From Cytophagales bacterium (GTDB lineage: Bacteria > Bacteroidota > Bacteroidia > Cytophagales > Thermoflexibacteraceae): a DNA stretch of 64,000 bases. The notes beneath the pieces were generated by a model. The model searched no databases and was not told where the DNA came from. It saw only the letters and a list, made by a program, of their open reading frames with translations. Numbering within the stretch: position 1 is the first letter of the stretch; each line of letters starts with the position of its first letter. Below are positions 16,861 to 26,043 of the stretch, in pieces. The stretch spans positions 62,001 to 126,000 of the forward strand of contig JAAFKA010000002.1 of assembly GCA_013299115.1 (NCBI GenBank), in the 5' to 3' direction. Both the position numbers and the translations under genes were made by a program.

Positions 16861-16910
16861 AAGTGAAATTTTAGCAATGATTATAGCTTTTAGTTTCACT
16901 TATTTTTTTT
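16861..16910. terminator. Bidirectional terminator between convergent genes
   Basis: AAGTGAAA (16861-16868) pairs with TTTCACTT (16894-16901), with extra pairing of TTTTAG/AGCTTTTA inside, followed by a run of eight T on the plus strand. It lies between the OmpA/PD40 gene and the HD-domain gene, which converge. Confidence 0.7.
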
Positions 16911-16924
16911 GTAGAATCAAAAAC

Positions 16925-17359
16925 TCACGCATGCCCCACCAACGCCAGTAATTCTCTATACACTTTGAGATATTTATTGAGTCTTAGTCTATCTCTTTCT
17001 GTAATTTGCTCATACCGCAAAACATTCATATTGTCTTGCAGGTCGTTGAGTTTCACTCGCACAGCCAACGGATTGGATTTTACTCTTTGAATATACACCT
17101 CATAATCCTCGTTGTCCGAAGTTTTGGTGATACACCGAACAGCCTCTACTATTTGCTCCGAAAAACCTTCGGCTTTCAGCATTTCTATTGTCCAGTGTGT
17201 ATCTTCCACCAAGTCGTGCAAAACCCCTACGATTTTTTCGTTGGTTGTTTTGCCTCTTTCCATAACAGAAAATACATGGGCTACATAAGGTACACCAACT
17301 CTGTCGGTCTGTCCTTTGTGGGCTGCTACGGCTATTTCTATGGCTTTTTCTAAGTTCAT
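16925..17359 (-). CDS. HD-domain protein resembling the (p)ppGpp hydrolase half of SpoT (MESH1-like)
   Basis: The 144-residue protein holds the start of the RelA/SpoT hydrolase domain: AHKGQTDRVGVPYVAHVFSV, then VLHDLVEDT with the HD pair, and KLNDLQDNM, which corresponds to the conserved ND metal site. The synthetase and regulatory domains of SpoT are absent, so it resembles small alarmone hydrolases. If active it would degrade (p)ppGpp or a related nucleotide; the substrate is inferred from the family. It lies 12 bases after glmM on the same strand and is probably cotranscribed. Confidence 0.82.
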   Translation of the reverse strand: MNLEKAIEIAVAAHKGQTDRVGVPYVAHVFSVMERGKTTNEKIVGVLHDLVEDTHWTIEMLKAEGFSEQIVEAVRCITKTSDNEDYEVYIQRVKSNPLAVRVKLNDLQDNMNVLRYEQITERDRLRLNKYLKVYRELLALVGHA

Positions 17360-17371
17360 GGTTTTATTTCT

Positions 17372-18754
17372 TTACTTAATCAACTCCTTGATATCAGAAA
17401 TAATTTTTTTTGCCAAATGTTCGGCAGTGGCTGCTGATTCTGACTCGGCATAAATCCTGATAATAGGTTCGGTATTAGACTTTCGCAAGTGTACCCATTC
17501 TTTTTCGAACTCTATTTTTACGCCGTCTATGTTGTTGATAGGCTGTTTGGCGTATTTTTGCATCACCCCAAGCAACACTTCATCTACGTTGATTTCGGGG
17601 GTCAATTCTATCTTGTTTTTCGAAATGTGATAGTTTGGATAACTTCCTCTCAATGCTTTTGTAGGCTTGCCAAATTTTGCTAAGTGTGTGAGAAACAAGG
17701 CAATACCAACTAAGGCATCTCTGCCGTAGTGCAGTTCAGGGTAAATAATTCCACCATTGCCCTCACCACCTATCACTGCATTGACTTCTTTCATTTTTTC
17801 CACTACATTCACTTCGCCAACGGCAGACGCATAATAATTGCCTCCCCATTTTTCGGTTACATCTCGCAAGGCTCTGGTCGATGACAAATTGGAAACTGCA
17901 TTGCCTTTGGTGTGTTGCAACACATAATCTGCTACCGCCACTAAGGTATATTCCTCGCCAAAAGGTGTTGCATCTTCGGACATAAAAGCCAATCTGTCCA
18001 CATCAGGGTCGACTACTATACCCAAATCGAAGTCGTGGGCTTCCATTCGGCTCGTGATATGCCCCAAATGTTCGGGCAAAGGTTCAGGATTGTGTGGAAA
18101 ATGTCCTGTTGGTTCGCAAAATAATTCGGTGATTTGCTCTACACCCAAAGCACGCAAGAGTTGAGGGACGGCAATGCCTCCCGAAGAATTGACAGCATCG
18201 ACAATGATTCTAAAATTGCGATTTTTGATTGCCTTGATGTCCACCAAAGGCAAATCTAAAATAAGGTCTATGTGCTTTTGAATATAACTTTGGTTTTGCT
18301 CATATTTGCCTAATTGCGAAATATTTGCATAGTCAAAATCTTGATTATCAGCTTTTTGCAAAATCCATTCGCCATCGGCTGCCGATATAAATTCGCCTTT
18401 GTGATTAAGCAATTTGAGTGCATTCCAGTTTGCGGGGTTGTGGCTGGCTGTTAAAATAATACCTCCTGCTGCTTTTTCCATTGCCACTGCCAACTCTACG
18501 GTGGGCGTGGTAGAAAGTCCCAAATCCAAGACATCAATACCCATGCCTTGCAGCGTAGCTGCCACTAATTGGTTAATCATTCCTCCCGACAAACGGGCAT
18601 CTCTGCCCATGACTACTTTGCGGTTGTTGCCCTGTGAGAGTATCCAAGCACTGTATGCAGATGTAAATTTAACGACATCAAGCGGCGATAAAGTGTCGCC
18701 AGCTTTGCCTCCAATAGTTCCTCTGATACCAGAGATAGATTTAATAAGAGCCAC
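17372..18754 (-). CDS. glmM: Phosphoglucosamine mutase / phosphohexomutase
   Basis: GlmM converts glucosamine-6-phosphate to glucosamine-1-phosphate for peptidoglycan and lipid A precursors. The 460-residue protein has the alpha-D-phosphohexomutase layout: GIRGTIGG at the N-terminus, the phosphoserine loop LTASHNPANW (Ser104), the metal loop DPDVDRLAF, the sugar loop GEGNGGII and the phosphate-binding RKSNTEPIIRIYAES near the end. In Bacteroidota close relatives are usually annotated GlmM, but a phosphomannomutase role cannot be excluded. It is the first gene of a two-gene unit with the HD protein. Confidence 0.88.
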   Translation of the reverse strand: MALIKSISGIRGTIGGKAGDTLSPLDVVKFTSAYSAWILSQGNNRKVVMGRDARLSGGMINQLVAATLQGMGIDVLDLGLSTTPTVELAVAMEKAAGGIILTASHNPANWNALKLLNHKGEFISAADGEWILQKADNQDFDYANISQLGKYEQNQSYIQKHIDLILDLPLVDIKAIKNRNFRIIVDAVNSSGGIAVPQLLRALGVEQITELFCEPTGHFPHNPEPLPEHLGHITSRMEAHDFDLGIVVDPDVDRLAFMSEDATPFGEEYTLVAVADYVLQHTKGNAVSNLSSTRALRDVTEKWGGNYYASAVGEVNVVEKMKEVNAVIGGEGNGGIIYPELHYGRDALVGIALFLTHLAKFGKPTKALRGSYPNYHISKNKIELTPEINVDEVLLGVMQKYAKQPINNIDGVKIEFEKEWVHLRKSNTEPIIRIYAESESAATAEHLAKKIISDIKELIK

Positions 18755-18860
18755 TTGAAAATAAAGTTAATTGTTTAGTTGCTGTTCTCTATATTTGCCT
18801 TTAGGCAAATGACCGACTATTAAGCATCATTAATCCAAAGACGAATAGACAAACGGGCAA

Positions 18861-18879
18861 CAAAAATATAGTATTTTTG
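18861..18879. promoter_or_regulatory. Back-to-back -7 boxes in the glmM / sensor-phosphatase gap
   Basis: CAAAAATA-TAG-TATTTTTG is a perfect palindrome that reads TATTTTTG (TAnnTTTG) on both strands, pointing to glmM on the left and the propeller sensor on the right. Neither side has a clear TTTG at 19-21 bases. It may be a divergent promoter or an operator. The rest of the 399-base gap (18755-19153) is AT-rich and shows no other defined feature. Confidence 0.4.
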
Positions 18880-19153
18880 TCAATAAGAAAAGTTTGATAG
18901 AGGTTTTTATTAAAGTTACCTTTTCTTAAAATTTTTGCAAAAAAATTGTTGTAAATTCAAAAAATAATTACCTTGTAAAAGTAGAATTAGGCAAACTACA
19001 AAATAAACAGACAAAACAAAGAAATAAGCTATACTAAGTCATTGATAGTCAATTATTTAGAATAGATTACAAATTTGTTCTACAAACAACAACATATAAG
19101 TAACAACAACTTCTATTGGTCTATTTTTATGTGCTGATTAACTTGCAAAGGTA

Positions 19154-22100
19154 ATGCGACCTATTTTATACTATACAGCCATTGGCTATGTCATTTTATT
19201 TTATTTTACCTTAGTTTTTGGGAGTCAAGCCCAAGAGTTAGGCAGACCTTTCGTGCAGTCTTACTATCCGAAACAATACCAAGCAGCTACCCAAAATTGG
19301 GATATTGTGCAAGATGATTTGGGTATGATGTACTTTGCCAATAACGAAGGGGTCATGCAATTCAACGGTGTAGACTGGACTGTTACGCCTGTTGCCAATA
19401 AATCTACGGTGCGAGCAGTGGACATAGACAACAACGGCATTGTCTATGCAGGTGCTATCAACGAATTTGGTTATCTCCGCCCCAGCACCACAGGAAAGTT
19501 AGAATATGTTTCCTTGTCTGTTCATGTGGCAGAAGAAGACAAAAAATTTGGTGATGTTTGGAAAACCATTGCCACACGCGAAGGAGTTTATTTTCAATCG
19601 GCTACTTATCTTTTTCGGTGGGCAAAGGGCAAAATAAAAGTGTGGAAACCCAAACGCCGTTACCAAAAAATAATGTACGTTTTAGACAGATTTTTTGTCA
19701 AAGAATTTGATAGTCCCCTGATGGAAATGGTCAATGACGAATTGGTTAATTTTAGAGATTTGGGTTTATTTGAAAAAGAGGGACTTGTCAATTTAGTACC
19801 TTATGAGGGCAGCAAAGTGCTTTGTTATAGTGCAAAGTCCTCTTTTCAAATCATAGACTTCAACCCCAAAGCAAGCAAAGAACAAGTAGTAAGCAAATTT
19901 CCAACCGAAATAGACAGTGCCTTAGTCAAACATGGTGCTTATGCTCTTGCCAAACAGCCCAACGGCAGTTTTGTAATGACTACACGCAAAGGCGGAAGTT
20001 TTATTATAGACAAAAACGGCAAACTCCTCCGCAAACTCCAAAAAGCCGAAGGAATGCACTCCGAGTCGCACTACATAAGCTATACAGACCACCAAAATAA
20101 TTTGTGGATTGGCACAAACAACGGCATCATTTATGTCGAGGTCAATGCACCTTTAACCGTTTTTACAGACAAGCAAGGTTTAGAAGGTACTGTTTATTGT
20201 ATCGCAAGAATAGATGGCACTTTGTATGCAGGCACCAGTTTGGGACTGTTTTATTTAGACAAAGCTACTAATAGTTTCAAACAAATAGAAGGATTGAGTT
20301 TTCAGGTTTGGGATATAAAACCAATGAAAATTGGTGATGAAACCAAAATAATATTGGCTGCTGCAGGGGTGTATGAACTCAAAAACAACAAACCAGTGCA
20401 AATTTTTCCCAATTCTTCCTTTGTGGTTTATCCCTCTTTGGTCAATCCACTAAGACTGTATTGCAGTGGCAGAGATTATATAGCTGCTTTGCTCTACAAA
20501 AATGGCAAATGGGAGGAGGAAGGGCGTATGAAAATGAAAGGGGACGACATTCGGTCTATTACAGAAGACAAAAACGAACAACTTTGGGCTTCGGTTAATC
20601 TGAATGGCGTGAGAAAATTTACCCTTAATGGCAGCAAATTTGATTCAACAGCCACCATAGTAAAATACGATACAGCCCAAAATATCACATTAAGAGAAAA
20701 TAAATTTTTTAAAATAGGTGGTGAAATGTTGGTTGCTACCGAAAAAGGTGTCAAGAGATACAGCCAAGAAGGAAATAATTTTGTGCCTTATACTAAGTTT
20801 GGTGCCCAATTTGGCGATGGTAGCTATACAGTATCCAATTTATTGGAAGACAACAAACGCAATGTATGGATTTTTGCCAACAAAGGCAAACAATACCTAT
20901 TAGGCGTAGCCGAATACCAAAACGATGGCAGCTACCAATGGAATCCTACACCTTATTATCGTATTCCTACAATGACCGAAGTTGTTTTTTGGGCAGACCC
21001 ACAAGAAGTCGTGTGGTTTGGTGGGTCGGAAGGGTTGTTTAGGTTTGATGGCAAAATCAAGAAAAAATATGACGACAAGCCGCGTGTTTTGGTAAGTCGG
21101 GTGTTTATTGGCGAGGATAGTGACTCTACGCTATTTGGTGGCGTGTTTTCAAAAGACTTCAAAAAGGCAGAGGGCGAAATGGTAAAAATTGTGAGTTTGA
21201 CCCAAACCAAAGAACAAGTACCCATTTTGTCATATACTTACAATTCTTTGGCTTTCTCCTACGCCATGCCCAGCTATGACGATGCCAAAGCCAACCAATA
21301 CAGCCACCAATTAGAAGGTTACGAGGAAATTTGGTCGCATTGGAGTACAGAAACCAAAAAAGAATATACCAATCTTTCAGAAGGTTCTTATATTTTTAAG
21401 GTAAAAGCACGCAATATTTACGGCATAGAAAGTGAAATTGCTACTTACAAATTCAACATTTTGCCACCTTGGTACAGGTCTGCGTGGGCATACATCAGCT
21501 ACGTAATTTTGGTAGCCTTAGCCGTTTATTTCTTTATTTGGTTCTCTACACGCAGATTGCAAAAGGAAAATGAAAAATTGGAAAGATTAGTAACCGAAAG
21601 AACAGCCCAAATAGCCCAAGCAACAGAGGAATTGGCAGCACAAGCCGAAAACTTAAAACAGGCAAATTCTTCTATTTCCTTGCAAAATAGTGAGATAAAT
21701 AAGCAAAAAGAGCAAGTAGAAAAAGCCTATACCAATGTGAGGGTATTGAGTGAAATTGGACAAAAAATTACTTCTACCTTAGATATTCAGCAAATTAGTA
21801 AGTTGGTTTACCAAAACGTAAACAGTCTTATGGACGCAACAGGTTTTGGTTTGGGGGTTTACAACGGAGAACGTAAAACCATAGACTTCAACGGCTTTGT
21901 AGAAAAAGGCGAAATCCTGCCCGACCACTACGACAGCATCAACGATGAAGGTTCTTTGGCAGTGCGTTGCCTAAAAACCAACGAAGAAATCATCATTAAC
22001 GACTACCGCCACGAATATGTACACTACATCAACCGCAAAGCAACAGCAGCCGTTGGCGATTTGCCCGCCTCTATTATCTACTTGCCTTTGCAGATAGAAG

Positions 22101-23035
22101 ACAGACCTGTAGGCGTGGTAACAGTACAGAGTTTCAAACTCAATGCCTATGACGACAACAATCTCACCATTTTGAGAACTTTGGCATCTTACATTGCCAT
22201 TGCTATTGACAATGCTCACTCTTACTACATTATAGAGGAAAAAAACAAACACATTACCGACAGTATTCGTTATGCTCGCACCATTCAGCAAGCCTCCTTG
22301 CCAGGTCGCAAACGAATGGCAGAGGCTTTGAAAGATTATTTTGTAATTTTCCGCCCAAAAGATATTGTTTCTGGTGATTTTTATTGGCTCAATCACATAG
22401 TAGAGGAAAACCCTGAAACAGGAGAAAAATTAGATGAGGTGTTTCTTGCCGTAGCCGACTGTACGGGGCATGGCGTACCCGGTGGCTTTATGTCTATGAT
22501 TGGCAATAACCTACTGAATGAAATTATCAAAATGCAACATATCTACGACCCTGCTCGTGTCTTAGAACTGCTCGACGAAGGGGTAATTTTGGCACTTCGC
22601 CAAAACGAAAAATCTAATGACGATGGCATGGATATTATGTTGTGTGCAATAGAATACAAAGGTGATGACGTAAAACTCATCATATCGGGTGCAAAAACAT
22701 CTATGTATTATGTGCGTGAGGGCGAAACAACCATTAACGACATCAGAGGAGATAACCGTTTGATTGGGGGAACAAGCCACAAAAGCAAGCCTTTCACAAA
22801 CAAAGTAGTGGAACTAAGGGCTGGCGACTTGCTCTACCTAAGCAGCGATGGCTACCCCGACCAAAATGCACCTGATGGACAAAAATTTGGCAAAGAAAGA
22901 TTTAGGGAGATGCTCATTCGCAATGCACACTTACCGATAAACGAACAGCGTATTTTGTTTGAGGAGGCACTAAGCCAACACCAACAAACTGCCCCACAAC
23001 GAGATGATATTACGGTGGTGGGAGTGAAATTGTAA
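19154..23035 (+). CDS. Two-component-type propeller sensor with GAF and SpoIIE phosphatase domains
   Basis: The 1293-residue protein has a signal peptide (1-27), a periplasmic beta-propeller of Reg_prop type (about 30-690, repeats such as NNLWIGTNNGIIYV and VVWFGGSEGLFRFDG), a Y_Y_Y domain (about 705-770, YSHQLEGYEEIWSHW), one membrane helix (about 777-797), a coiled coil, a GAF domain (about 870-1022) and a SpoIIE phosphatase (about 1035-1293; GDFYW, DCTGHGVPGGFMSMIG, SSDGYPD, DDITVVG). The extracellular half is that of hybrid two-component systems that sense glycans or other polymers, but the output is a serine phosphatase instead of a kinase. It is monocistronic or leads into the Rpn gene 42 bases downstream. 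Confidence 0.93.
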   Translation: MRPILYYTAIGYVILFYFTLVFGSQAQELGRPFVQSYYPKQYQAATQNWDIVQDDLGMMYFANNEGVMQFNGVDWTVTPVANKSTVRAVDIDNNGIVYAGAINEFGYLRPSTTGKLEYVSLSVHVAEEDKKFGDVWKTIATREGVYFQSATYLFRWAKGKIKVWKPKRRYQKIMYVLDRFFVKEFDSPLMEMVNDELVNFRDLGLFEKEGLVNLVPYEGSKVLCYSAKSSFQIIDFNPKASKEQVVSKFPTEIDSALVKHGAYALAKQPNGSFVMTTRKGGSFIIDKNGKLLRKLQKAEGMHSESHYISYTDHQNNLWIGTNNGIIYVEVNAPLTVFTDKQGLEGTVYCIARIDGTLYAGTSLGLFYLDKATNSFKQIEGLSFQVWDIKPMKIGDETKIILAAAGVYELKNNKPVQIFPNSSFVVYPSLVNPLRLYCSGRDYIAALLYKNGKWEEEGRMKMKGDDIRSITEDKNEQLWASVNLNGVRKFTLNGSKFDSTATIVKYDTAQNITLRENKFFKIGGEMLVATEKGVKRYSQEGNNFVPYTKFGAQFGDGSYTVSNLLEDNKRNVWIFANKGKQYLLGVAEYQNDGSYQWNPTPYYRIPTMTEVVFWADPQEVVWFGGSEGLFRFDGKIKKKYDDKPRVLVSRVFIGEDSDSTLFGGVFSKDFKKAEGEMVKIVSLTQTKEQVPILSYTYNSLAFSYAMPSYDDAKANQYSHQLEGYEEIWSHWSTETKKEYTNLSEGSYIFKVKARNIYGIESEIATYKFNILPPWYRSAWAYISYVILVALAVYFFIWFSTRRLQKENEKLERLVTERTAQIAQATEELAAQAENLKQANSSISLQNSEINKQKEQVEKAYTNVRVLSEIGQKITSTLDIQQISKLVYQNVNSLMDATGFGLGVYNGERKTIDFNGFVEKGEILPDHYDSINDEGSLAVRCLKTNEEIIINDYRHEYVHYINRKATAAVGDLPASIIYLPLQIEDRPVGVVTVQSFKLNAYDDNNLTILRTLASYIAIAIDNAHSYYIIEEKNKHITDSIRYARTIQQASLPGRKRMAEALKDYFVIFRPKDIVSGDFYWLNHIVEENPETGEKLDEVFLAVADCTGHGVPGGFMSMIGNNLLNEIIKMQHIYDPARVLELLDEGVILALRQNEKSNDDGMDIMLCAIEYKGDDVKLIISGAKTSMYYVREGETTINDIRGDNRLIGGTSHKSKPFTNKVVELRAGDLLYLSSDGYPDQNAPDGQKFGKERFREMLIRNAHLPINEQRILFEEALSQHQQTAPQRDDITVVGVKL

Positions 23036-23077
23036 CATCATAAAAACTAATTGGGTTAGCAAACAAAAAACAGTTCT

Positions 23078-23947
23078 ATGAGCAAAAAACTAATTCGTTT
23101 TGATTGGGCAGTCAAAAAATTACTTCGTAACAAAGCAAATTATGTTGTATTGGAAGGTTTTTTGTCTGAATTACTATTTGATACAATTAAAATAGAGAGT
23201 ATTTTAGAAAGTGAAGGCAATCAGGAAGATGGAGAGGACAAGTATAACCGAGTTGATATTTTGACACAAAACTCTAAAAAAGAGTTAATTATTGTGGAAA
23301 TTCAAAATACTTATGAGATAGACTACTTTCATCGCATGGCTTATGGTGCAGCCAAAGCCTTAACAGAATACTTGAACTTAGGGCAAAATTACGCTACAAT
23401 TAAGAAAGTAATTTCTGTCAATGTGGTTTACTTCGATTTGGGGCAAGGCAAAGATTATGTGTACAAAGGCACAACCAATTTTGAGGGCTTACACGAAAAA
23501 GACACTTTGCAACTTTCAGCAGAACAAAAATTGGCTTTTGTTAAAAAAGAAGTTGCCGATATTTTTCCTGAATACTATTTAATCAAGGTCAATCAGTTTG
23601 ACGACATTGCAAAAGACACCTTAGACGAGTGGATTTATTTCTTGAAAAATAGCGAAGTCAAAGATAATTTCAAAGCAAAAGGATTGGCGGAAGCAAAAGA
23701 TGTGTTGGACATTATGCGGCTCAACAAAGAGCAACAATATGGCTACAATCGTTATTTAGATTACTTACACCTCAAAGCAAGTGAAATATTTTCGTTGAGA
23801 ATGGCAGCAGAGGCAAGAGTAAGAAATCAAAATTCTATTGAAATTGCAAAAAAACTCATCAAACGAAATTTGACCAACATGGAAATTGCGGAAGATACTG
23901 GTTTAACTATCAAACAGATAGAACAATTACGCAATGAAAAAGAGTAA
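23078..23947 (+). CDS. Rpn-family PD-(D/E)XK nuclease (recombination-promoting nuclease/putative transposase)
   Basis: The 289-residue protein opens with FDWAVKKLLRNKANYVVLEGFLSELL and carries the nuclease core RVDILTQNSKKELIIVEIQN (Asp, then Glu-x-Gln, the variant seen in this family) followed by YFHRMAYGAAKALTEYL. The C-terminus is a helix-turn-helix-like tail, MEIAEDTGLTIKQIEQLRNE, which is typical. E. coli RpnA-type proteins promote RecA-independent recombination; the role in Bacteroidota is unknown. A second, diverged member lies at 45348-46202. It sits between the propeller sensor and pyruvate kinase with no sign of IS ends. Confidence 0.88.
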   Translation: MSKKLIRFDWAVKKLLRNKANYVVLEGFLSELLFDTIKIESILESEGNQEDGEDKYNRVDILTQNSKKELIIVEIQNTYEIDYFHRMAYGAAKALTEYLNLGQNYATIKKVISVNVVYFDLGQGKDYVYKGTTNFEGLHEKDTLQLSAEQKLAFVKKEVADIFPEYYLIKVNQFDDIAKDTLDEWIYFLKNSEVKDNFKAKGLAEAKDVLDIMRLNKEQQYGYNRYLDYLHLKASEIFSLRMAAEARVRNQNSIEIAKKLIKRNLTNMEIAEDTGLTIKQIEQLRNEKE

Positions 23948-23995
23948 ATTACAATTAATCGAGTAACTGAAAAAGAAAACCACAACACTTTTATT

Positions 23996-25426
23996 ATGGT
24001 AAATGCCGTTTTTAACAAGACCAAAATAGTTGCCACTATTGGACCTGCCTCCAATACGAAAGAGAAAATCTTAGAATTGATGATAGCAGGCGTAGATATA
24101 TTTCGTCTCAACTTTTCGCATGGCACGTATGAAGACCATGGGCAAGTTGTCAAATTTATCAGAGAACTCAACGCAAAGTTTCAATTCAATGTAGGTATTT
24201 TGCAAGACCTTCAAGGACCCAAAATAAGGTTACGAGCCTTAGAAGCAGAGTTTTATGAGGTCAGTACAGGCGAAACTATGGTATTGGCATACGAGGAGGG
24301 CAAAGGCACACGCGAAAGATTTACAACGACCTACAACTTGGCACAAGACCTCAAAGTAGGCGACCCCATTTTGATAGACGATGGCAACATAGAACTCCGC
24401 TGTACCGAAGTTATCCGCAACGAAGTACACGCAGAAGTGATTTACGGAGGCAAAATAAAACCCAAAAAAGGTATCAATTTGCCCAATACCTACGTTTCCG
24501 AACCTTCTTTGACTAAAAAAGACAAAGAGGATTTAGTTTTTGGTTTGGATAATGACGTGGACTGGGTGGCTTTGTCTTTTGTTCGGGCAGCTTCGGATAT
24601 TATGGAGTTGAAAAATATTATCAAAGACAGTGGCAGGGCTACCAGAATTGTTGCCAAAATAGAAACACCTTATGCCCTCAAAAACATAGACGACATCATA
24701 GACATTTCTGATGCCTTGATGGTGGCGAGGGGAGATTTGGCAGTAGAAGTACCAATGGAAACCGTACCTGTTTGGCAGAAAAATATGATACGCAAGTGCA
24801 ATGCAGCAGCAAAACCTGTAATTGTGGCTACGCAAATGATGGAAAGTATGGTTACAAACTCCCGACCTACCAGAGCCGAAGCCAGTGATGTGGCAAATGC
24901 AGTGGTGGATGGTGCAGATGCTGTGATGCTCAGTGCAGAAAGTGCAAGTGGAAAATATCCTGTGGAAACTGTGCAGGCTATGGTAAAAATCATTAGTGCC
25001 ATAGAAAGAGAAGTGCCAGAGATTTACCAAAAATTTTATGAAGAGTCGAGGTTTGCCGTAGATTTTTATAGCAGCCACTTGATTAGCAATTCTTGTAAAT
25101 TGGCAAAAGAAATAGGAGCAAAAGCTATTTTATCACTCACCAAGTCGGGTTATACAGCTTTCCGTTTTTCGAGCCACCGCCCAGAGGCAAATATCTTTAT
25201 CTTTACCAAAAATCGCAAATTGCTTACCCAACTCAACTTGGTTTGGGGAGTTCGTTGCTACTACTATGAAAGCAACGACTCGGCAGATGGTATTTTTGAG
25301 GATACAGAAAAAATATTGGTCAATGCTGGTTTTCTTTCTAAGGGAGATATGTACCTTACAACGGCAAGTATGCCTGTGATAGAAAACAAACACACTAATT
25401 TGGTGAAAGTTGGCGTGGTAGATTAA
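23996..25426 (+). CDS. pyk: Pyruvate kinase
   Basis: Pyruvate kinase makes pyruvate and ATP from phosphoenolpyruvate and ADP in glycolysis. The 476-residue protein shows the family marks in order: KIVATIGPAS, FRLNFSHGTYEDH, LQDLQGPKIRL, DWVALSFVRAASDI, the catalytic-Lys region ARIVAKIETPYAL with Lys before IE, and SDALMVARGDLAVEVP plus the ATQMMESM active-site block. The C-terminal allosteric domain is present. It starts 48 bases after the Rpn gene and is followed by two large hairpins. Confidence 0.97.
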   Translation: MVNAVFNKTKIVATIGPASNTKEKILELMIAGVDIFRLNFSHGTYEDHGQVVKFIRELNAKFQFNVGILQDLQGPKIRLRALEAEFYEVSTGETMVLAYEEGKGTRERFTTTYNLAQDLKVGDPILIDDGNIELRCTEVIRNEVHAEVIYGGKIKPKKGINLPNTYVSEPSLTKKDKEDLVFGLDNDVDWVALSFVRAASDIMELKNIIKDSGRATRIVAKIETPYALKNIDDIIDISDALMVARGDLAVEVPMETVPVWQKNMIRKCNAAAKPVIVATQMMESMVTNSRPTRAEASDVANAVVDGADAVMLSAESASGKYPVETVQAMVKIISAIEREVPEIYQKFYEESRFAVDFYSSHLISNSCKLAKEIGAKAILSLTKSGYTAFRFSSHRPEANIFIFTKNRKLLTQLNLVWGVRCYYYESNDSADGIFEDTEKILVNAGFLSKGDMYLTTASMPVIENKHTNLVKVGVVD

Positions 25427-25430
25427 AGAA

Positions 25431-25475
25431 ATGCTCAGAACTAACTTTTCTCTAAAAACTGTTAGTTCTGAGCAT
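25431..25475. terminator. Large hairpin after pyk
   Basis: A perfect 15-base stem, ATGCTCAGAACTAAC / GTTAGTTCTGAGCAT, encloses a 15-base loop and begins four bases after the pyk stop. No strong T run follows on the plus strand, so it may be a processing or stability hairpin as well as a terminator. Confidence 0.65.
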
Positions 25476-25504
25476 TACATCTGTGGTACTGCTCAAAAAA
25501 CAAT

Positions 25505-25594
25505 AGAGTTTATGAATAAATTTTTGTTATGAGTTTTGAAAAAAGATGTCATTTTTCAAAAAATGACATCTTTCGAAAATTATTCATAAACTCT
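25505..25594. terminator. Nested cruciform between convergent pyk and DUF3098 genes
   Basis: An outer perfect 15-base pair of arms (AGAGTTTATGAATAA / TTATTCATAAACTCT) encloses an inner hairpin AAAGATGTCATTTTT / AAAAATGACATCTTT. The plus strand then runs into TTTTTT. A related GATGACATCT hairpin lies at 55314-55346. The most likely role is a bidirectional terminator. Confidence 0.75.
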
Positions 25595-25608
25595 AATAAT
25601 TTTTTACG

Positions 25609-25815
25609 CTATTTTTTATCTTTATGAAAAATAGCAAAAAATTGGATAATAAATCCCGCCATAATAACCACAGGGGCTAAAGTAAGTCCCAAAAAGCCAA
25701 AACCATGTGGGGCTGTTTCTAAGGACATGATAACTAAACCCAAAAACAAAACAGCGATGCCGATGAGCATCAGTTGGTAATTGCGTTTGCCGAAAGCAAA
25801 AGGAGTTGGTTTCAT
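25609..25815 (-). CDS. DUF3098 small membrane protein
   Basis: The 68-residue protein has an N-terminal PFAFGKRNYQLMLIGI block, two membrane helices (about 14-32 and 42-62) and a basic end HKDKK. This is the DUF3098 family of Bacteroidota, often encoded next to cell-division ftsX/uppP genes, which are not seen here. Function is unknown. A promoter-like box lies at 25910-25918. Confidence 0.85.
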   Translation of the reverse strand: MKPTPFAFGKRNYQLMLIGIAVLFLGLVIMSLETAPHGFGFLGLTLAPVVIMAGFIIQFFAIFHKDKK

Positions 25816-25909
25816 AAAATAAATGAGCTAATAAAATGAGCATATAAGTGGATAAATTTATTGGACACTTCGAAAGTGTCTGATAATTGGCTTTCTTACT
25901 TATATGGCT

Positions 25910-25918
25910 GCAAAGATA
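25910..25918 (-). promoter_or_regulatory. Likely -7 promoter element of the DUF3098 gene
   Basis: The minus strand reads TATCTTTGC, a match to TAnnTTTGC, about 95 bases before the start codon. No TTTG lies at the usual distance upstream. Confidence 0.45.
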
Positions 25919-26043
25919 GGAGTTTATATGTGGCTGTAATTTTTTTTACAATTTTTTTTATAATTTTTTGCAAAAAAATGGGCAAAATGTTTAAAATTTA
26001 CTTTCTTGCACAGAGTTCTATTTTGTTACCAAAACCTACCACC

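Noticed and set aside
24533-25078. Antisense frames inside pyk and other core genes
   Set aside because: They lie wholly inside genes with full family motifs and show no domain of their own.
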